This document shows positions 34,477 to 47,385 of a stretch of 64,000 bases of DNA, in pieces. The stretch lies in assembly GCA_030272585.1 (NCBI GenBank), contig BSYQ01000005.1:2604001-2668000 (forward strand). Reading direction: 5' to 3'. A program made the position numbers and the translations under genes. Below the pieces are notes generated by a model, which was not told the DNA's origin, ran no database searches, and worked only from the letters and a program-made list of their open reading frames with translations. The stretch's first letter is position 1; each line of letters starts with the position of its first letter. The stretch comes from Bryopsis sp. KO-2023 (taxonomy: Eukaryota > Chlorophyta > Ulvophyceae > Bryopsidales > Bryopsidaceae).

Positions 34477-37400
34477 ATGTCTGATTTCGGGTCGGCCTTC
34501 AACCGTTGTTGTGGGACTGGACAGGCTACTATGCGCACCACGGGTTTGGCTAGCGTTTCCGCACGCCGTGTGGCGATGTTCGATCGGATACCGACCCGAC
34601 GAGTCGACTCCAGAGGTGTGTACGAAGTTCTTTTAATTCTCCCGCCCCCTCCTGTTGCTCCACGCCTTGCTTTCGTTGCGAATCTTTTCGCCAGAAGAGA
34701 AAAAAACCAACTTCAGTCGCCAAAAAAAAGTGTAACACAGAAACGGGAAAAGTATTTTAAAAAGGATTGGCCCTTGTTGTTTTGGTGGCGTGCTTGCAGC
34801 GGCTGGGTGGAGAGGATATAACTGTGGTGTCGGGTTCGGTCGCGTTGGCTCGAGCGTTGCAAGGCGACGTTTTCGTCTGGGTTGCGCCGATAAGAAATTG
34901 TTGACGGTGAGTTTCTGTAAGAGGAAAACGACAGGAGGAAAGGAAAAGAATACACTGTCGGGGGGAGACGTGAAACTTTTTCGAGAATCTCGTACAAGAA
35001 AAAAAAATCACCACCTTTTTTGAGGAAAAGAAATTCTGACGCCAAGATAAAAACCATCAAAACCATTGATCCTGCAAGATCTGGTGTGACATTATTACTA
35101 ATGAGATCTTGAGCACAAGAAATCCCCAGTCCTTTGCCAAAAAAAAATAATAGAAAGGAGCGATGCTGTTAACCGGAATTTCACCAAAAAGGATGGGAAA
35201 TGTAGAACCATCCGGAGGTTTGGGGCAGCAGAATCTACCTGATGTTTGCAGGGAGGAAAGTTTTTTTGTTTTTTTTTTGAACAAGGACTCACCTCCCAAA
35301 AAAAATAAAAATCATTGCTGTGAATTCACTGCAGGAGCTGAAGGGGAACGATGCAAAATTGAGGGCAGCCCTCAACGAACCAGAAAGTGAGCATGTCGAT
35401 AGGCTCTCCAAAGAAAATGCAGCTCTCAGAGAGGTATGCTCTGATTCTATAGAAGGGTTTTTTTTTTTTTTAAAGCATCACACATATTTGACACCCAACC
35501 CAAAAAAACCCTGAAATTTCACTTTAGAAAAAAATTACGATTTGTACCCACAGGGGGATATATTCTTGCTGTGGTGATTTTCCAAAAGTCGATTTTTTGG
35601 GGGTCTTTTTTCCACTCTTGAGTGTGGGCAAAGAAATATTTTATGATATTATATTAAATATATATATTTGAGCCCATTAACTATCTAGTTACCTTTTTCT
35701 ATCAATTTTTTTCTTTTTTAAATCTTGTTATTTTATTTTTTATTTTTTTGTTACGCTTTTGAAAAATATCACAGAAATTCAAAGAGAGACTGGAACAGAT
35801 GAGCCAACAAGATCGATCAAAATTTCTGGCGGAGAACAAGGAGCTTGTACAAATAGGAAGAGAGTTCGGTGTGGAAGTGCCTTCCTCCGAAACACAAGTA
35901 TGATTTTAATTTATTCCAAGCCCCTCTCCAAAAATTATTATTATTAATAATAATAATAATAGTTAATCCCATAATTTTCTGGGTGAACACCTCAAATCGC
36001 AGATCTGCTTCCCGTGTGCAAGGTGATCGCTTTCTGATTTTTTTTTCCCTTTTTTAATTCTGAGGCGGTCGGTCGAAACCTGATTTGAGTTTTTTTTTTT
36101 CTTCTTCTCATCATGGGGTCTTTTGAGTCGCATCACAGAAATGTCATCAGATTTGTTTGTTTGTTTATTTTTTGTCCCGAAGAAAAGAATTAAATGTTTT
36201 GACAGGCGAGTTCCTCCAAAACGGAGGAAAAACCTGAGGCGAGTGGCAATGAGGTTGTTTTTGCATTCGAACCTGAGCAAAAAGAGAAAGAAACCACCGC
36301 ACCCTCGGTTGCGCATAACGCAACTGCTGTTCAAGGTGTGATATATAGCTTTGCATTTTTGTGTGATGTCCCCCCCCCCCCCCCCTTTTTTTTTCTTTCT
36401 GGAGGGGCGATGCTATTTCTGAATTTAGTTTGTTGGCGTTTTGTTTCGATTCTGAGGGGCGACCCCCTTTTCCTTTCCCCTGTCTTATTTTGACTGAAGA
36501 GTGTGAAGCAGAACGCGCAGGGTGGTGGAGTGAGCTCTTTTTCATTTTCTGGATTACATAATCATTTCTTAGTGCCACGCACCTGATCCCAGCCCCCCTT
36601 TAGCATCATAAATATGCTAAAAATAGCCAAATTCAGAAACAGTGTCGCCCGTAAAATGTACTGTGGAGAGTCCGAAAGTTTTGCTCACTGTTCACCAGCC
36701 CCGTTCCCTTACTGAAATGAGTAAATAGGTAGAAATCAAAGCAACAGGGATTCCTGTATTTGTTACAACATAGTCATCCAACACATGCTCTTCTGGATTG
36801 CTCAGCACAGATGCGGTTTCCTCCCTTTATGAGTTTTCCTTTTAATTCTTCGAAAGATCTTCAAAACTAAAAACGACCGCCGTGTAAAATTTCCTCATAT
36901 TTCGTCACACGTATTTTTTACAAGTAGTTTCCACAGCTCTTCTCGGAAGGATTGCTCCAGGCAGTTATGGTGTTGTCATTTTTCCCAAGCTGGGGAAAAA
37001 ATATTCTTTTTTGTTCAGGAAAAACGGCTGACAAAGCAGACAGAATGCAGAGTTCGCATACATATATATATATATATATATAAGACCTTCAGTTCTCCTG
37101 AATGCTTGGTTTAGTAATCGGGAAAAAAGGGGAAAGAAAAGAGTATACAGTAGATTGACCCGTCGTCAAACCTACCATAATAAACGTTTTTTTTTTTCTT
37201 CTTTTTTTTTGGTCCCTTTCTTTTTTTTTTTCGAACTCTTCGATATTCACATTTATGGTAGGTTTGACGACTGGGTCACCTTCTGGCCGTTTTCATGTTG
37301 GGGTCTATTCTTTCTCGACATCCACGGTGGAAGAGGCCGGTGGTTCAGGGGTCGATGCTGGAAAAGATGAGGTCAAGCAAGCAGAAGAACGACAAAGAAA

Positions 37401-40400
37401 ACAAGAAGCAGAAGCCAAGGTATGTGTTTTTTTGCGCGCGCGCATGTGTGTGTGTGAAATTTGATTTAAAAAAAAATGAATACAAATTTAAAGGTATTAT
37501 GAGATGTAATTGTTTATATTTTGAATGCTTTGATCTTTTTTTTCTTCTTCTTTTGTGCACTTTGGAGAGCAGCTGAGGACTCGCGTTCAGATGTCCATTT
37601 CCAGAAAAAAAAATCATTTTCATCCGATCAAAAGGGGTGTTTCAAATTAAGTTTATTTTTCCAACTGAGAAAATATTTCGAGTGGAGAATAGAGCAAAAA
37701 AAAAACAAACCCACTGGTACAGCTGCCCCTGGATACTTGCACTGATTTTTTTTCCCCTGATTTTCTTGGAAGGCAAAGCAAAACGACGAGGAAGCAAAGA
37801 GGAGAGCTGTCAGCGCTGCCAAAGCAGAATTGGACGGCCATGATCCAGTGAAAGCTGTGGCCGAAAAATCACATTGGTTGTATTTCATGGTGCCCGAAAC
37901 CCCTGTCGCCGGTGTTAACGCAATGGTCTATTTCAACAGATCCGTCAGTGATGTCCTCAGGTATACTAAGAAAAAAAAGAATAAAATAAAGTGGAATATA
38001 AAATTCTGTCTCAACAAAAAAATAAAAATAAAATGAAATGAAAGAAAATAAAGTAAAATATTAAATTTTCTCTTCCTAAAAAAAAACAAGGTTTGATCAA
38101 TTGACAGGAGGCATCAGTATACTTTGTGAACAGGTATCCATTTATTTATTTATTTATTTATTTTTGGGGGGTGACGGTTTAGAATTTTTTAATTCTATTT
38201 GTACCTGATTCGGAGGGTTAGGAGTTATGTATGAGTAATGGTGCTGGATTCCTTTTGCTGGTGGTTCTCCATCCCTTTCTTTGCTGGGTTGCATCTCTAA
38301 TTATCCAAGAACCACTCGCTCCGTCCCGTATTTTTGAATTCAACTGCTGTTTGATGGAATGTGATGCATGCAGGCACCGTCCCCATGTCCAAATGCACGC
38401 AGGTTTCAACGATTGGGAGCTAGAATGCAAACCTGCAATGCTGAATCTCGCCCAGGCTCCGGTGAGCAGGGACGACGGGTCAGACTGGTGGAGGGTGGAA
38501 TTCGACGTGCCTGAAGAATCGTACGAAATGAACTTCATTTTTTCCGATGGAGAGGGTTGTTTCGATAACAACTATGGGCAGGATTTTCTGTCGGAGGTCG
38601 TCGGAGGTCTAACCAAGGTAGTAAAACATACATGTTTAAAAAAAAAGCCTACAACACATTTCCGTGAACGGGCTGCACTCGGCCTATTGGCTTTGTGTGT
38701 GAAACAATTTCAATGCAATATGTACTAGATATATATTTGAAAAAAAGTCGATTGTTTCGTTAATTTGTATTTTTTTATTTTTATTTTTTTGGGGGGGGGT
38801 GGGATTGGTGGAATATCTTGTTATCCCTCATTATTTTTTATTTTTGCTGTCGTGAAAGAATATTTGGCTTATTTTTCCCTGTTGGCTGGCTGTTCTTGTC
38901 TTGACCAGGAAGAGTGGGCTAGTTGTTCAGCCACCAGAGAGAAGGAAGCTTTGGAAGCCCGGCTGGAGGCCGAAAAGAAAGCCAAAGCGGAGGCCGAAAT
39001 CCAAAGGAGAGAGCAGCTCAAACAGCAAGACATCGATGCAGCCAATTGGAGGATCGGGGAAATGAAAGGCGAATTCGAAAATTGGAGGAAAGGTAGGGGA
39101 AAAGAAGAAAAAAACGACGGATTCTTTTCTTCTTTTTTTTTAAATTAAATAAAGCAGGCAATGAATTTGGAAACATAATTTAATAAAAAATCAACCTTTA
39201 ATAATGAGTGAGCCCTTCTTCATGAGATAAGACGAGTGTTCCTTTCCCAGAGGAATTTTCTTTTCTTTCTTTTTTTCTCGCCCATTCGATCCACAAGCGA
39301 GCGCTACCAGCCAAGTTATTCATTTTTTTTCATTTTTTTTTAAACTAGGTGCTGTGAAGAGCCTGGACTACGATGGCAGAGTGGGGTGGAAGACGGTGCC
39401 AGAAAATCTCGTTCCGGGGCAGCCGGCCAAACTTCTCTACAATGCCAAAGTGGGTCCTTTGGCTTGGATCACTTACGAGGGGGATGCCGCCCCCACCGTG
39501 AAATACGGCCACAACAGCTGGAAAAGCCCCAAGGAATGTGTCATGAGAAGGGTTCCCATCGCCGCTCCCTCCTATGATACCGATGCTGAGGGTGATGCTG
39601 AGGTGGGGTTTCGAAATCGTGTCCAGTGGAGTGCAGGGAGCATTTTTTTAATGTGTTTTTTTGTTTTCCAATGGTTTTTCCGATCAGGACAGACTTGGAG
39701 GGTGCACAGGCCTTATGTCAGTCTACCGGTCGCTGTGTGAATGAGTAATATGTTTTGCAAACCCCCTCACACTCCAAAAAAGATTAAGAATGAAAGAAAG
39801 AAAAAAAGAAAAGAATAAAAGAAGCTCAGCACCAACTGTTTTGAGAAACGAAAAGTGACCCTCACCTGCACTGGATGGCCAAGATTTTGGTTTTTTTTTT
39901 GCCATCTTTTTTCCTTTTTTTGGTATTGGTAGTTTTTCTCGTAACCTGTGCGATCAAAGTGGCTCACTGTGTACATTCTTGTGGCTTTTCTTTTTGCTTT
40001 TGAAGAGAAAAAAGGAATCTTTCCCAAAGCCGAAGGACGATGATGATTGGTGGGAGGGCGATTTGAACGTCCCCGTCGATGCTCTGGTTCTTAATTTTGT
40101 CATTCAATTTTACGACAATTTCGACAACAACAACAGGATGGATCACAAGGTAAACAACCGGTCGAACTGGCTTATTTTCTGCATAGGCGTTTCTGTGTGT
40201 TTCACTGTTAATTTTATTGTTATTATCATTATTTTTTTTTATTTTCCAACGCATATGGTGTGCAAGTGCTTGCTGGTAACCATGTGTCGGAACATGCGTA
40301 TTTAAAAAAATACCGGAGTGTTTTGAAAGCTTCTGAAAAAAAAATGCCATCTAAAAAAAACTGGAAGAACAACTCGACTGAAAACAACGCAAAAAGGAAA

Positions 40401-43400
40401 AATGAACCGATAGATTAAATAAAAATAGAAATATTAATTCAAAATATTGGAGCAATTGCCCTCAGGGAACCTCATGGAGGCAGCTCCCTGGGTGTATTTT
40501 GGATGATTTTTTTTCTTTCTGTTTTTTTCAATTCTTGAAGGTTTTGTGAGGGCTGTTTTATTTTATTTTATTTCATTATTTTATTTTGTTTTGGGGGGGG
40601 GGGGTGCAGATTGTTGTTGGGCCTCCAAAACTACCACCGGACAGTTGGTTCACAGACATGACCGAACTGTTTCGATTGGAGGAAGAAACCCAGAGACTGG
40701 AAAATGAGGCCAAGGAGGCCGAACGGCTGGCGAAAAGAGAAAAAGTCAGAATGGCAGCTCGCGAAAAGACGATGGCCGTCGCTCGGAGACAAATCAAACA
40801 CGTCCTTTTCACGGACCCCCCCGTCATCAAGGCCGGAGAAAAAGTGGATATTTATTACAGGTGCAATATGCAAAAATAATAAATAATAAAAAAAATTAAA
40901 GAACCCTTGAATCATGATCAAAATCGAGTCAATAGTTGGGTCGATCAAACCATCGATTTTGGTTTTGAGGAAAATTTGGAAGAAAAAATTGTTGTCGATT
41001 TTTCATGTTGAATTTTTTGGGGTTGTTTTTTTTCCAGCTCGAACAACACATGCCTGAACGGAAAAGAACAAATCTATATTAACGGAGGCTGGAATCGATG
41101 GACACACAAGAAACCATTTGGGCCATTGAAAATGACCCCACCCTCTGACGGTGATCATTGGAAGGTACAGAAAAATAAATAAAAACTTTGTATTATGTTG
41201 TACCAATTTCTTCAAGTCAAAAAAAAAAAAGTGGTTGCTCCCCTTTCACATGGACTGTTTTTTTTGTGTTTTCCCTGTTGTGTTTTTCCCATAGTGTTTT
41301 TTCTCCTTATCGTTGCGCAACAGTGGTGGAAATATTTTTGCACTGTGAACATAAAGCTTTCACCCTGGATGTCATGCATTTAAATAAAAAAACAGGAAAT
41401 TATAAAAATAGAGCTTTTTATCAGGCATGTCCTGGTAGGAAATTTGATGCAAAAAAGTCGAAAAGTGAAAGAGGATGTGTGTGTGCGTGGTTTGTGTGTA
41501 CTCAGGCTTCAGTCAAGGTGCCAATCGATGCATACAAAATGGACTTTGTGTTTTCGGATGTGGAAGGAGGCGATGGTGTGTACGACAACAGAGGGGTAGG
41601 TTTATCTCCTGCTGTTTTTTCCGTTCAATTTTTCCGTTTTTCAATTTCATCCAAGAATTCTTTCCTTGCCCACCCTGTTTTTTTGGTTTGTTTTTTTTTT
41701 CCAGCTCATTCGTTTTCTTATTTTCGGACCTGGATTTTTTAATTTTTTTTTCCAGCTCATTCGTTTTCTTATTTTTGGACCTGGAGTTTTTGTTGTTGTT
41801 TTTTTTTTAATTCATTTTCTTAATATTGGGCTTGTTGTTTTGTTTTTTTCATTTGTTTCTTCAGGGCTTCGACTATCACATACCTGTGGAAGGTGGAGTT
41901 GCTGAGGAATCCTCGCTTCATGTTGTGCACGTTGCTGTGGAGATGGCACCCATCGCCAAAGTGGGAGGTTTAGGCGATGTTGTCACTGCTCTTGGCAGAG
42001 CTGTCAAGGAACAAGGCCATTTGGTCGAAGTCATCGTGCCGAGGTAATATATATATATATAAGTTATATTATATATAACTTTTTTTTCCCTGTTTGTTCT
42101 GTTTTGACTGACCGAAAATAGAAGGGAAAATAAAAGGTCACCAATAGGTGCATTTTTTTTTGTATGTGTGTGTGTTTAAATCAAAACATGGTGTAACTAT
42201 GTTTTGTTCCAGAATTTTTTTGAAAAAGAACTCCTATTGTTGAGGTCACAGTTTTTGCGATTTGCAGGGTTAAAAAAAAACTTGAAAAGAAAAATTTATT
42301 TTTGAACAGGATTCGATACACATTCTTCTTCTGTAACCCCTTCCCCCCCCAAAATAAATAAAAATAAATAAATAAGTAAATAAATAAAAAATAGAATAAA
42401 ATAAAAAATGTAGGTAAAAAGCATGTTATGCATTTATGAATTCATGTTGTGTTTTTTTGTGCCGGGGAGGTTTTGATCTATATGTGTTTGTTCGAATATG
42501 TAGGTACGATTTCTTTTTGCAATCGCCTGTTTTGAACGACGTGCGATACGAAACGGAATTCGAATGGGGCGGCACTCGAATTTATGTGACCACTCAAATC
42601 GTGGAGGATCTGAGAGTGTTTTTCATCGAGCCGAGGAATGGGTTCTTCAACACTCAATCCGTGTACGGCCGATACGACGATGCAATGCGATTCGAATTTT
42701 TTTGCAAGGTAAAACAAAAAAAAACCAGAAAAAACCAAGATGCTTGATAAAAACTTCTTTCTTTTTTGGGAGCCTTCAGTTTTGGAAAAGATTTGATTTG
42801 CGGAACGGGATGAAAAACGATTTTTGATGTGTCAGAATTTATTGATAAAATAGTGCTTCCCCGTAAATCATGGTTTAAAAAAATATTAATGTAATAAAAA
42901 TAAAAAATAAAAATAAATCATGGATGGACGTCCCCCCTCCCCCTTCTCTTCTCATCCCCACAGATAGTAAACAAACAGTCGAAATTTTTCATTTTAAAAA
43001 GAAGTTGAAACCCTTCTTTTCCCCGGAAACCCAGGCTGCGATGGAATTCCTCTTGCAAAGCGGAAGGCAACCGGATATCCTCCATTGTCACGATTGGTCA
43101 ACGGCTGACGTTGCCAGAGTGTATTGGGATGATTACCATCACTTTGGTCTGTGGAAACCCAAGGTGGTGTTCACCATTCACAACTTAAATTATGGTCAAA
43201 CAAAAATCGGGGAAGCCGCCAGGCACTCTCAGAAATTCACAACGGTGTCCCCGACTTACGCTATGGAGGTTGGAGGTCACCCTGCAGTGGCTCCTCATAG
43301 AGAGAAATTCATGGGCATCAGGTAAATATGTATATCTATATGTAAATATAGATATAAAAAGAGGGAAAAAAATAAACAAGAGAAGAGAAGGGAGAAAAAA

Positions 43401-44973
43401 AACACACGGAGAAACTCAGTATTCAAAGGGTGGGGTTTGCATGCTTTGTGTGGATAGCAATCAATTTCTGTTTTGTTTTTTTTAATTTTCAAAGGAAAAA
43501 AATTGATTTATGAGGGTTCTGTTTTTGGTTTCCTTTCATTTGATTTGTTTTTATATGTTTCTTTCCGTTCCCAGGAACGGAATCGACATGGATCTTTGGG
43601 ACCCCGAAACCGACCAGTTCCTCCCGATGGGCTTCACAGCCTCGAATGTGGTGGAAGGTAAACGAGCCGCCAGGCTGGCTCTGGCCGGCAGACTGGGTGT
43701 CGATGGAGCCAAGGATGCCCCCATGGTCGGCGTCGTTTCACGTCTGACTGGCCAAAAGGGAGTGCATTTGATCAAGCATGCAGCCTGGAAGACGGTGGAT
43801 CGAGGCGGCATTTTCATTCTGTTGGGATCGGCACCCGATCCCGAGATTCAAGGCGAATTCAACACTCTTGCGGAGCAGATGCACGGGCAATACACAGCCT
43901 TCCATTTCGCATATGACGAACCGCTGTCCCACTTGGTGTATGCAGGTAGGAGTTGGCGAAAAGAAATTGGTTGCTTGCTTGTGAAAAGTGTCATTCATAG
44001 GTCAAGCGAGCATTTGTACGTACATCAAATAGTAATATCTGGTCGGGACTTACCCCCCTCCCATAAAAAAAAGAGAAAAATAAACAATCAATCCATAAGT
44101 AAAAAGGATAAGTAAAATGCCATTCTTCTTACATGAGCTCTGGCAAATTCACCTCCATGTTTGTAAAAACAACAAATACACACACACACACATGTATCAT
44201 GTAGCTTTTTTTTTCATATAATTGTGTGAAAATAATTCCACACACACACGCACACAAAGATGGACTTTTAAAAGAATCTAAACTGAGCGACCTCTTGTCT
44301 TGAAACCCGGCAGCTTGTGATTTCATCCTGGTGCCATCGATCTTCGAACCGTGCGGTCTGACCCAAATGATTGCCATGCGGTACGGAGCGGTACCGATCG
44401 TCCGATCCACAGGTGGACTTCACGACACCGTGTTCGATGTCGAGTTTGACAAGCCCCGGGCTGCTTGGGAAATGGAGGGCTCCTCCGACTGGCAGCGAGA
44501 TGGCGTTGACGAAACCAACGGTTTTGCATTCCAGGTAACTGACAATACAATATATATGGTAGCCTGGAATGGAATGAATGCACTGTGTATGGAAATCAAC
44601 TATATTTTGATTTTCGTTATTGTTTTGATGATTTTCCCTGTCATCCGCGCTATATATATATATCCAGGGAGGCGATCTTCTGGAAAACACTGTTTCGCTT
44701 GGGATCCTTATTGAGAACCTTGCTACACCAAACTGGTGTCGATAAACAATGCAGTTGTTTTGACCTCCAATTTTTGGATGTTTTTGTTTTTTTTTGTGAT
44801 AGGGTACCGACACCGGAGGTCTTGATTATGCCATGAACCGAGCAATCGATTCGTTCTGGAATGATCGACAATGGTTCCACGGCCTTCAAAAAAGAGTAAT
44901 GTTGCAAGATTGGAGCTGGAATCGACCTGCACTGGACTACATCGAGCTGTATTATGCCACACTCAAAACCTAA
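34477..44973 (+). CDS. Starch synthase III, plastid, three CBM53 modules
   Basis: Twenty exons: 34477-34615, 34800-34906, 35335-35433, 35775-35897, 36206-36335, 37262-37419, 37773-37960, 38374-38617, 38909-39092, 39349-39602, 40006-40149, 40610-40860, 41038-41164, 41506-41595, 41865-42043, 42504-42708, 43035-43321, 43575-43945, 44314-44534 and 44803-44973, about 1223 residues. It transfers glucose from ADP-glucose to growing alpha-1,4 glucan in the plastid. An Arg-rich transit peptide precedes a coiled-coil region (about 83-150). Three CBM53 modules follow (about 285-395, 485-590 and 655-750; HAGFNDW, YGHNSW and INGGWNRW), joined by Glu/Lys-rich helices. The GT5 domain carries KVGGLGDV (about 778) and the GT1 domain STGGL (about 1125). 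The start is uncertain: in-frame Met codons exist at 34249, 34477 and 34531. Confidence 0.94.
37062..37082. repeat. (TA)n microsatellite
   Basis: An uninterrupted TA dinucleotide run of about 21 bases lies in intron 5 of the starch synthase gene, well upstream of the next acceptor. Confidence 0.8.
41701..41790 (+). repeat. 51 bp intronic tandem duplication
   Basis: Inside intron 14 of the starch synthase gene a unit beginning ccagctcattcgttttctta is present at 41701 and again at 41752, followed by a third, degraded copy after 41810. Each unit carries a pyrimidine tract plus CAG, so the duplication also multiplies acceptor-like sites. Confidence 0.7.
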
Positions 44974-47038
44974 GCGATCTTGTTTTCCTCTTTTTCGATA
45001 TCTCCTTGGTTTTTACTGTCTTTTTTTTATGTTGGAAGGGGGGGGGGGGGCATCCATCTTCTCCCCTTGTTGTTTTTGTCTGTCTTTCCGATGAGTAATA
45101 CGCTTGGGAAAAAAAGAAGATACCAATTAGGATCTTTGTTGTTTTTTTTTGCTTTCGAATGAGAAAAGCTAGTCGCTGTATTTCAGATTGGGGGAAGGGA
45201 AAAAGAAAAAAAAAAGGAAAAAAAAAGAAGAAAACAGGGAGAAGATGAAAAATCGACGAAATCAGGGTTGGAGTGGCAGTGCTAATTTGTTTTAAATCGG
45301 TGTCTTTTTGGGTGGTGCCGTACACTAGATCTTGGAAAAGGTGATTTGGGAAGAAGAAAAAAAAACAAGAAAACAGGAAAAAGGGTGTAATTTGTTGGAT
45401 GATTAGTGAAGTCAGGTTTTGATATTGTGTCGAGAAGAAAAAAAAAAGAAAGAAAGAAAAAAGGATGCGAATCCAATGGATTTTCAGACTTGTTGACATT
45501 GGGCGGTGGTGGGTTTTCGTGTGTTCCATGGTTTCGATTGGTGGGTTGGTGGGTGTGTTTTTTTTCCTCTCTCTGATTATTTCCATATATGATTTTTTTT
45601 CTTTTCTTTTTTTTATCTTGTGGTTGGTTGGCGTGTTCAAATTCTCTTGATTGAATTTTTTGTTTTGTTGGTTTTTGGAATATTTTTGGTGGATATTGAA
45701 GAAAACTTTGGGATACCGTTTGTTTGTTTTTTTAACATCTTTTTTGTTGTTTTTTACCTGACAAACAGACAGAAAAGAAAAATATGCTTGAACCAAATTT
45801 TCAGATTTCGCTTCACAAGCTGATTTTGGGGGGAGGAAAAAAGAAAAAGAAAAAAAAGTTGATCCACGAAAAAAATATTGGAAAAGAAAAGAGGGGGAAA
45901 AGAAATTGACATTGATCTATTGGAATGAAATCTTTTTTTTTTTGTTCTTTCCTAGTCAAGCTGGAATGAAAATTCAGGCCGTATTTATGCATGATGAAAT
46001 TGTTGAATATATATCACAAAAGGAAAGGCGAAGGGAAAAAAAACAAAAAAAAGAGTGAGAGGGGGAGAGAAAGAGAGGATTTAAATTTTTTACTCTCTTT
46101 CGAGATACTGTTGTTTGATGGGGTTTTTTTCCTTTTGATTTTTATAGCAGCTTTTTGCTTTGATTATTTTATGCTCGAAGCTGGGATTCATGAACAGCTC
46201 TTTTGGTATGAAAAAAAAACATGAACAAAAGAAAAAGACTTTGGATAATTTTTTTTTTCTTTTTGTGGCTGCTTGTAATTACCTCATTCTGCCAATTTTA
46301 TCTTTGGCCCTTCAGATTTTTCTCTTTTTTTCCCCGAAAATGAGAGGCGGATTGTTTGATATAGAATATTGATTTGAATCGGAGACATGATTTTCTGTTT
46401 TTATTATTTTCTCCTACTGTCTTGAAGCTACTTTTGTTTTCAAATATATCGGAACATTTATTCAGAGTGGTGGGTGGCTCTGAAAATTTATAGAAGCCTC
46501 AAGTTTAGTAAACCGTCCCAACAATGCTTTTTAACGAAATATTTTGGTGGTGGGATGCTCCCCCATCCTCCTCCCACCCCCACCCCCTTTTCGGCAAGCA
46601 TATATTTCATATTTCTTAACCCAATCGCCAATTGCAAGTGATTTCTGCAGGCTAAACTAGAAGACAAGGATCTTTTCCGACCCACTCCAGAGTTTGTGCG
46701 AGCAATCAATCAATCAATTACATTATAGAAAAAAGAGGCCATCACCCCTGTTTGTGCGAGCAGCAACAAGCAAAAATCAAGCCCATGCACACATACTTTT
46801 TTTGCATATTGAAAATCAATGATATCACACAGGGATTCATTATGGTGTGGCCGTCCGCAAAGACCTGCCCCTTGCAGGTCTTCTCATCCTCAAATTGAGG
46901 GTGGAGCCAGAAAGTTTTCAATTCATCAGTAAGGTTTTTGACGATCCATCCTGCCCCGATCTGAAGCCCCTGCAGTCGATCTCTTGTGTATATTTAAACT
47001 GCTTTTTTAATGGATGCTGGTCTCCAGCAGCACCCATT
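44974..47038. other. Spacer downstream of starch synthase III
   Basis: Long A, T and purine-rich runs dominate, with G13 at 45038-45050 close to the starch synthase stop. Frames here are low-complexity only. The stretch ends where inverted repeat arm B begins. Confidence 0.55.
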
Positions 47039-47109
47039 GGTGTAGACCTTGGGGATTTCCTTTTTCAAGTTCAGCAATTTCCGCAGGGGTACCAGCACTG
47101 GCCACCAAA

Positions 47110-47133
47110 GCCTCTATTTGGCCAAATAGAGGC
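47110..47133. repeat. 24 bp perfect palindrome
   Basis: The sequence from 47110 to 47133 equals its own reverse complement (half-site GCCTCTATTTGG). It lies near the outer edge of inverted repeat arm B. At the matching place in arm A the sequence diverges right after cctct. Confidence 0.8.
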
Positions 47134-47236
47134 CATGGGCCCACTTGCGAATAAGCGCACTGAAGTCTTTGCGATGTTAGAATTCAGAAAAAAGGTACTG
47201 CTCGTGTGAGTGCAGTGGCCTGCCGGCGGTTGAAGG

Positions 47237-47281
47237 TGACTCATGCAGGACAGGGAAGGTTGCAACCAACAGCATAAATAT
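47237..47281 (+). promoter_or_regulatory. Putative core promoter of copy B
   Basis: TGACTCA (47237-47243) and a TATA-like ATAAATAT (47274-47281) precede the start codon by about 145 and 105 bases. Both are retained at equal spacing in arm A. Assignment rests on consensus resemblance only. Confidence 0.3.
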
Positions 47282-47385
47282 CAGTTGTTTCCCAAACACC
47301 ACAAGTATCAACTGGTGTGTTTTCTCTGTGCGTGCGTACTTCCTACTCTCAGCCGACTGTTTTGTTTTGACTTTTCCTTCTCACA

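Noticed and set aside
46500-46740. Possible CRISPR-like or satellite array from the repeated tttgtgcgagcag words
   Set aside because: Only two short copies (about 46692 and 46752) with no regular spacing; eukaryotic context.
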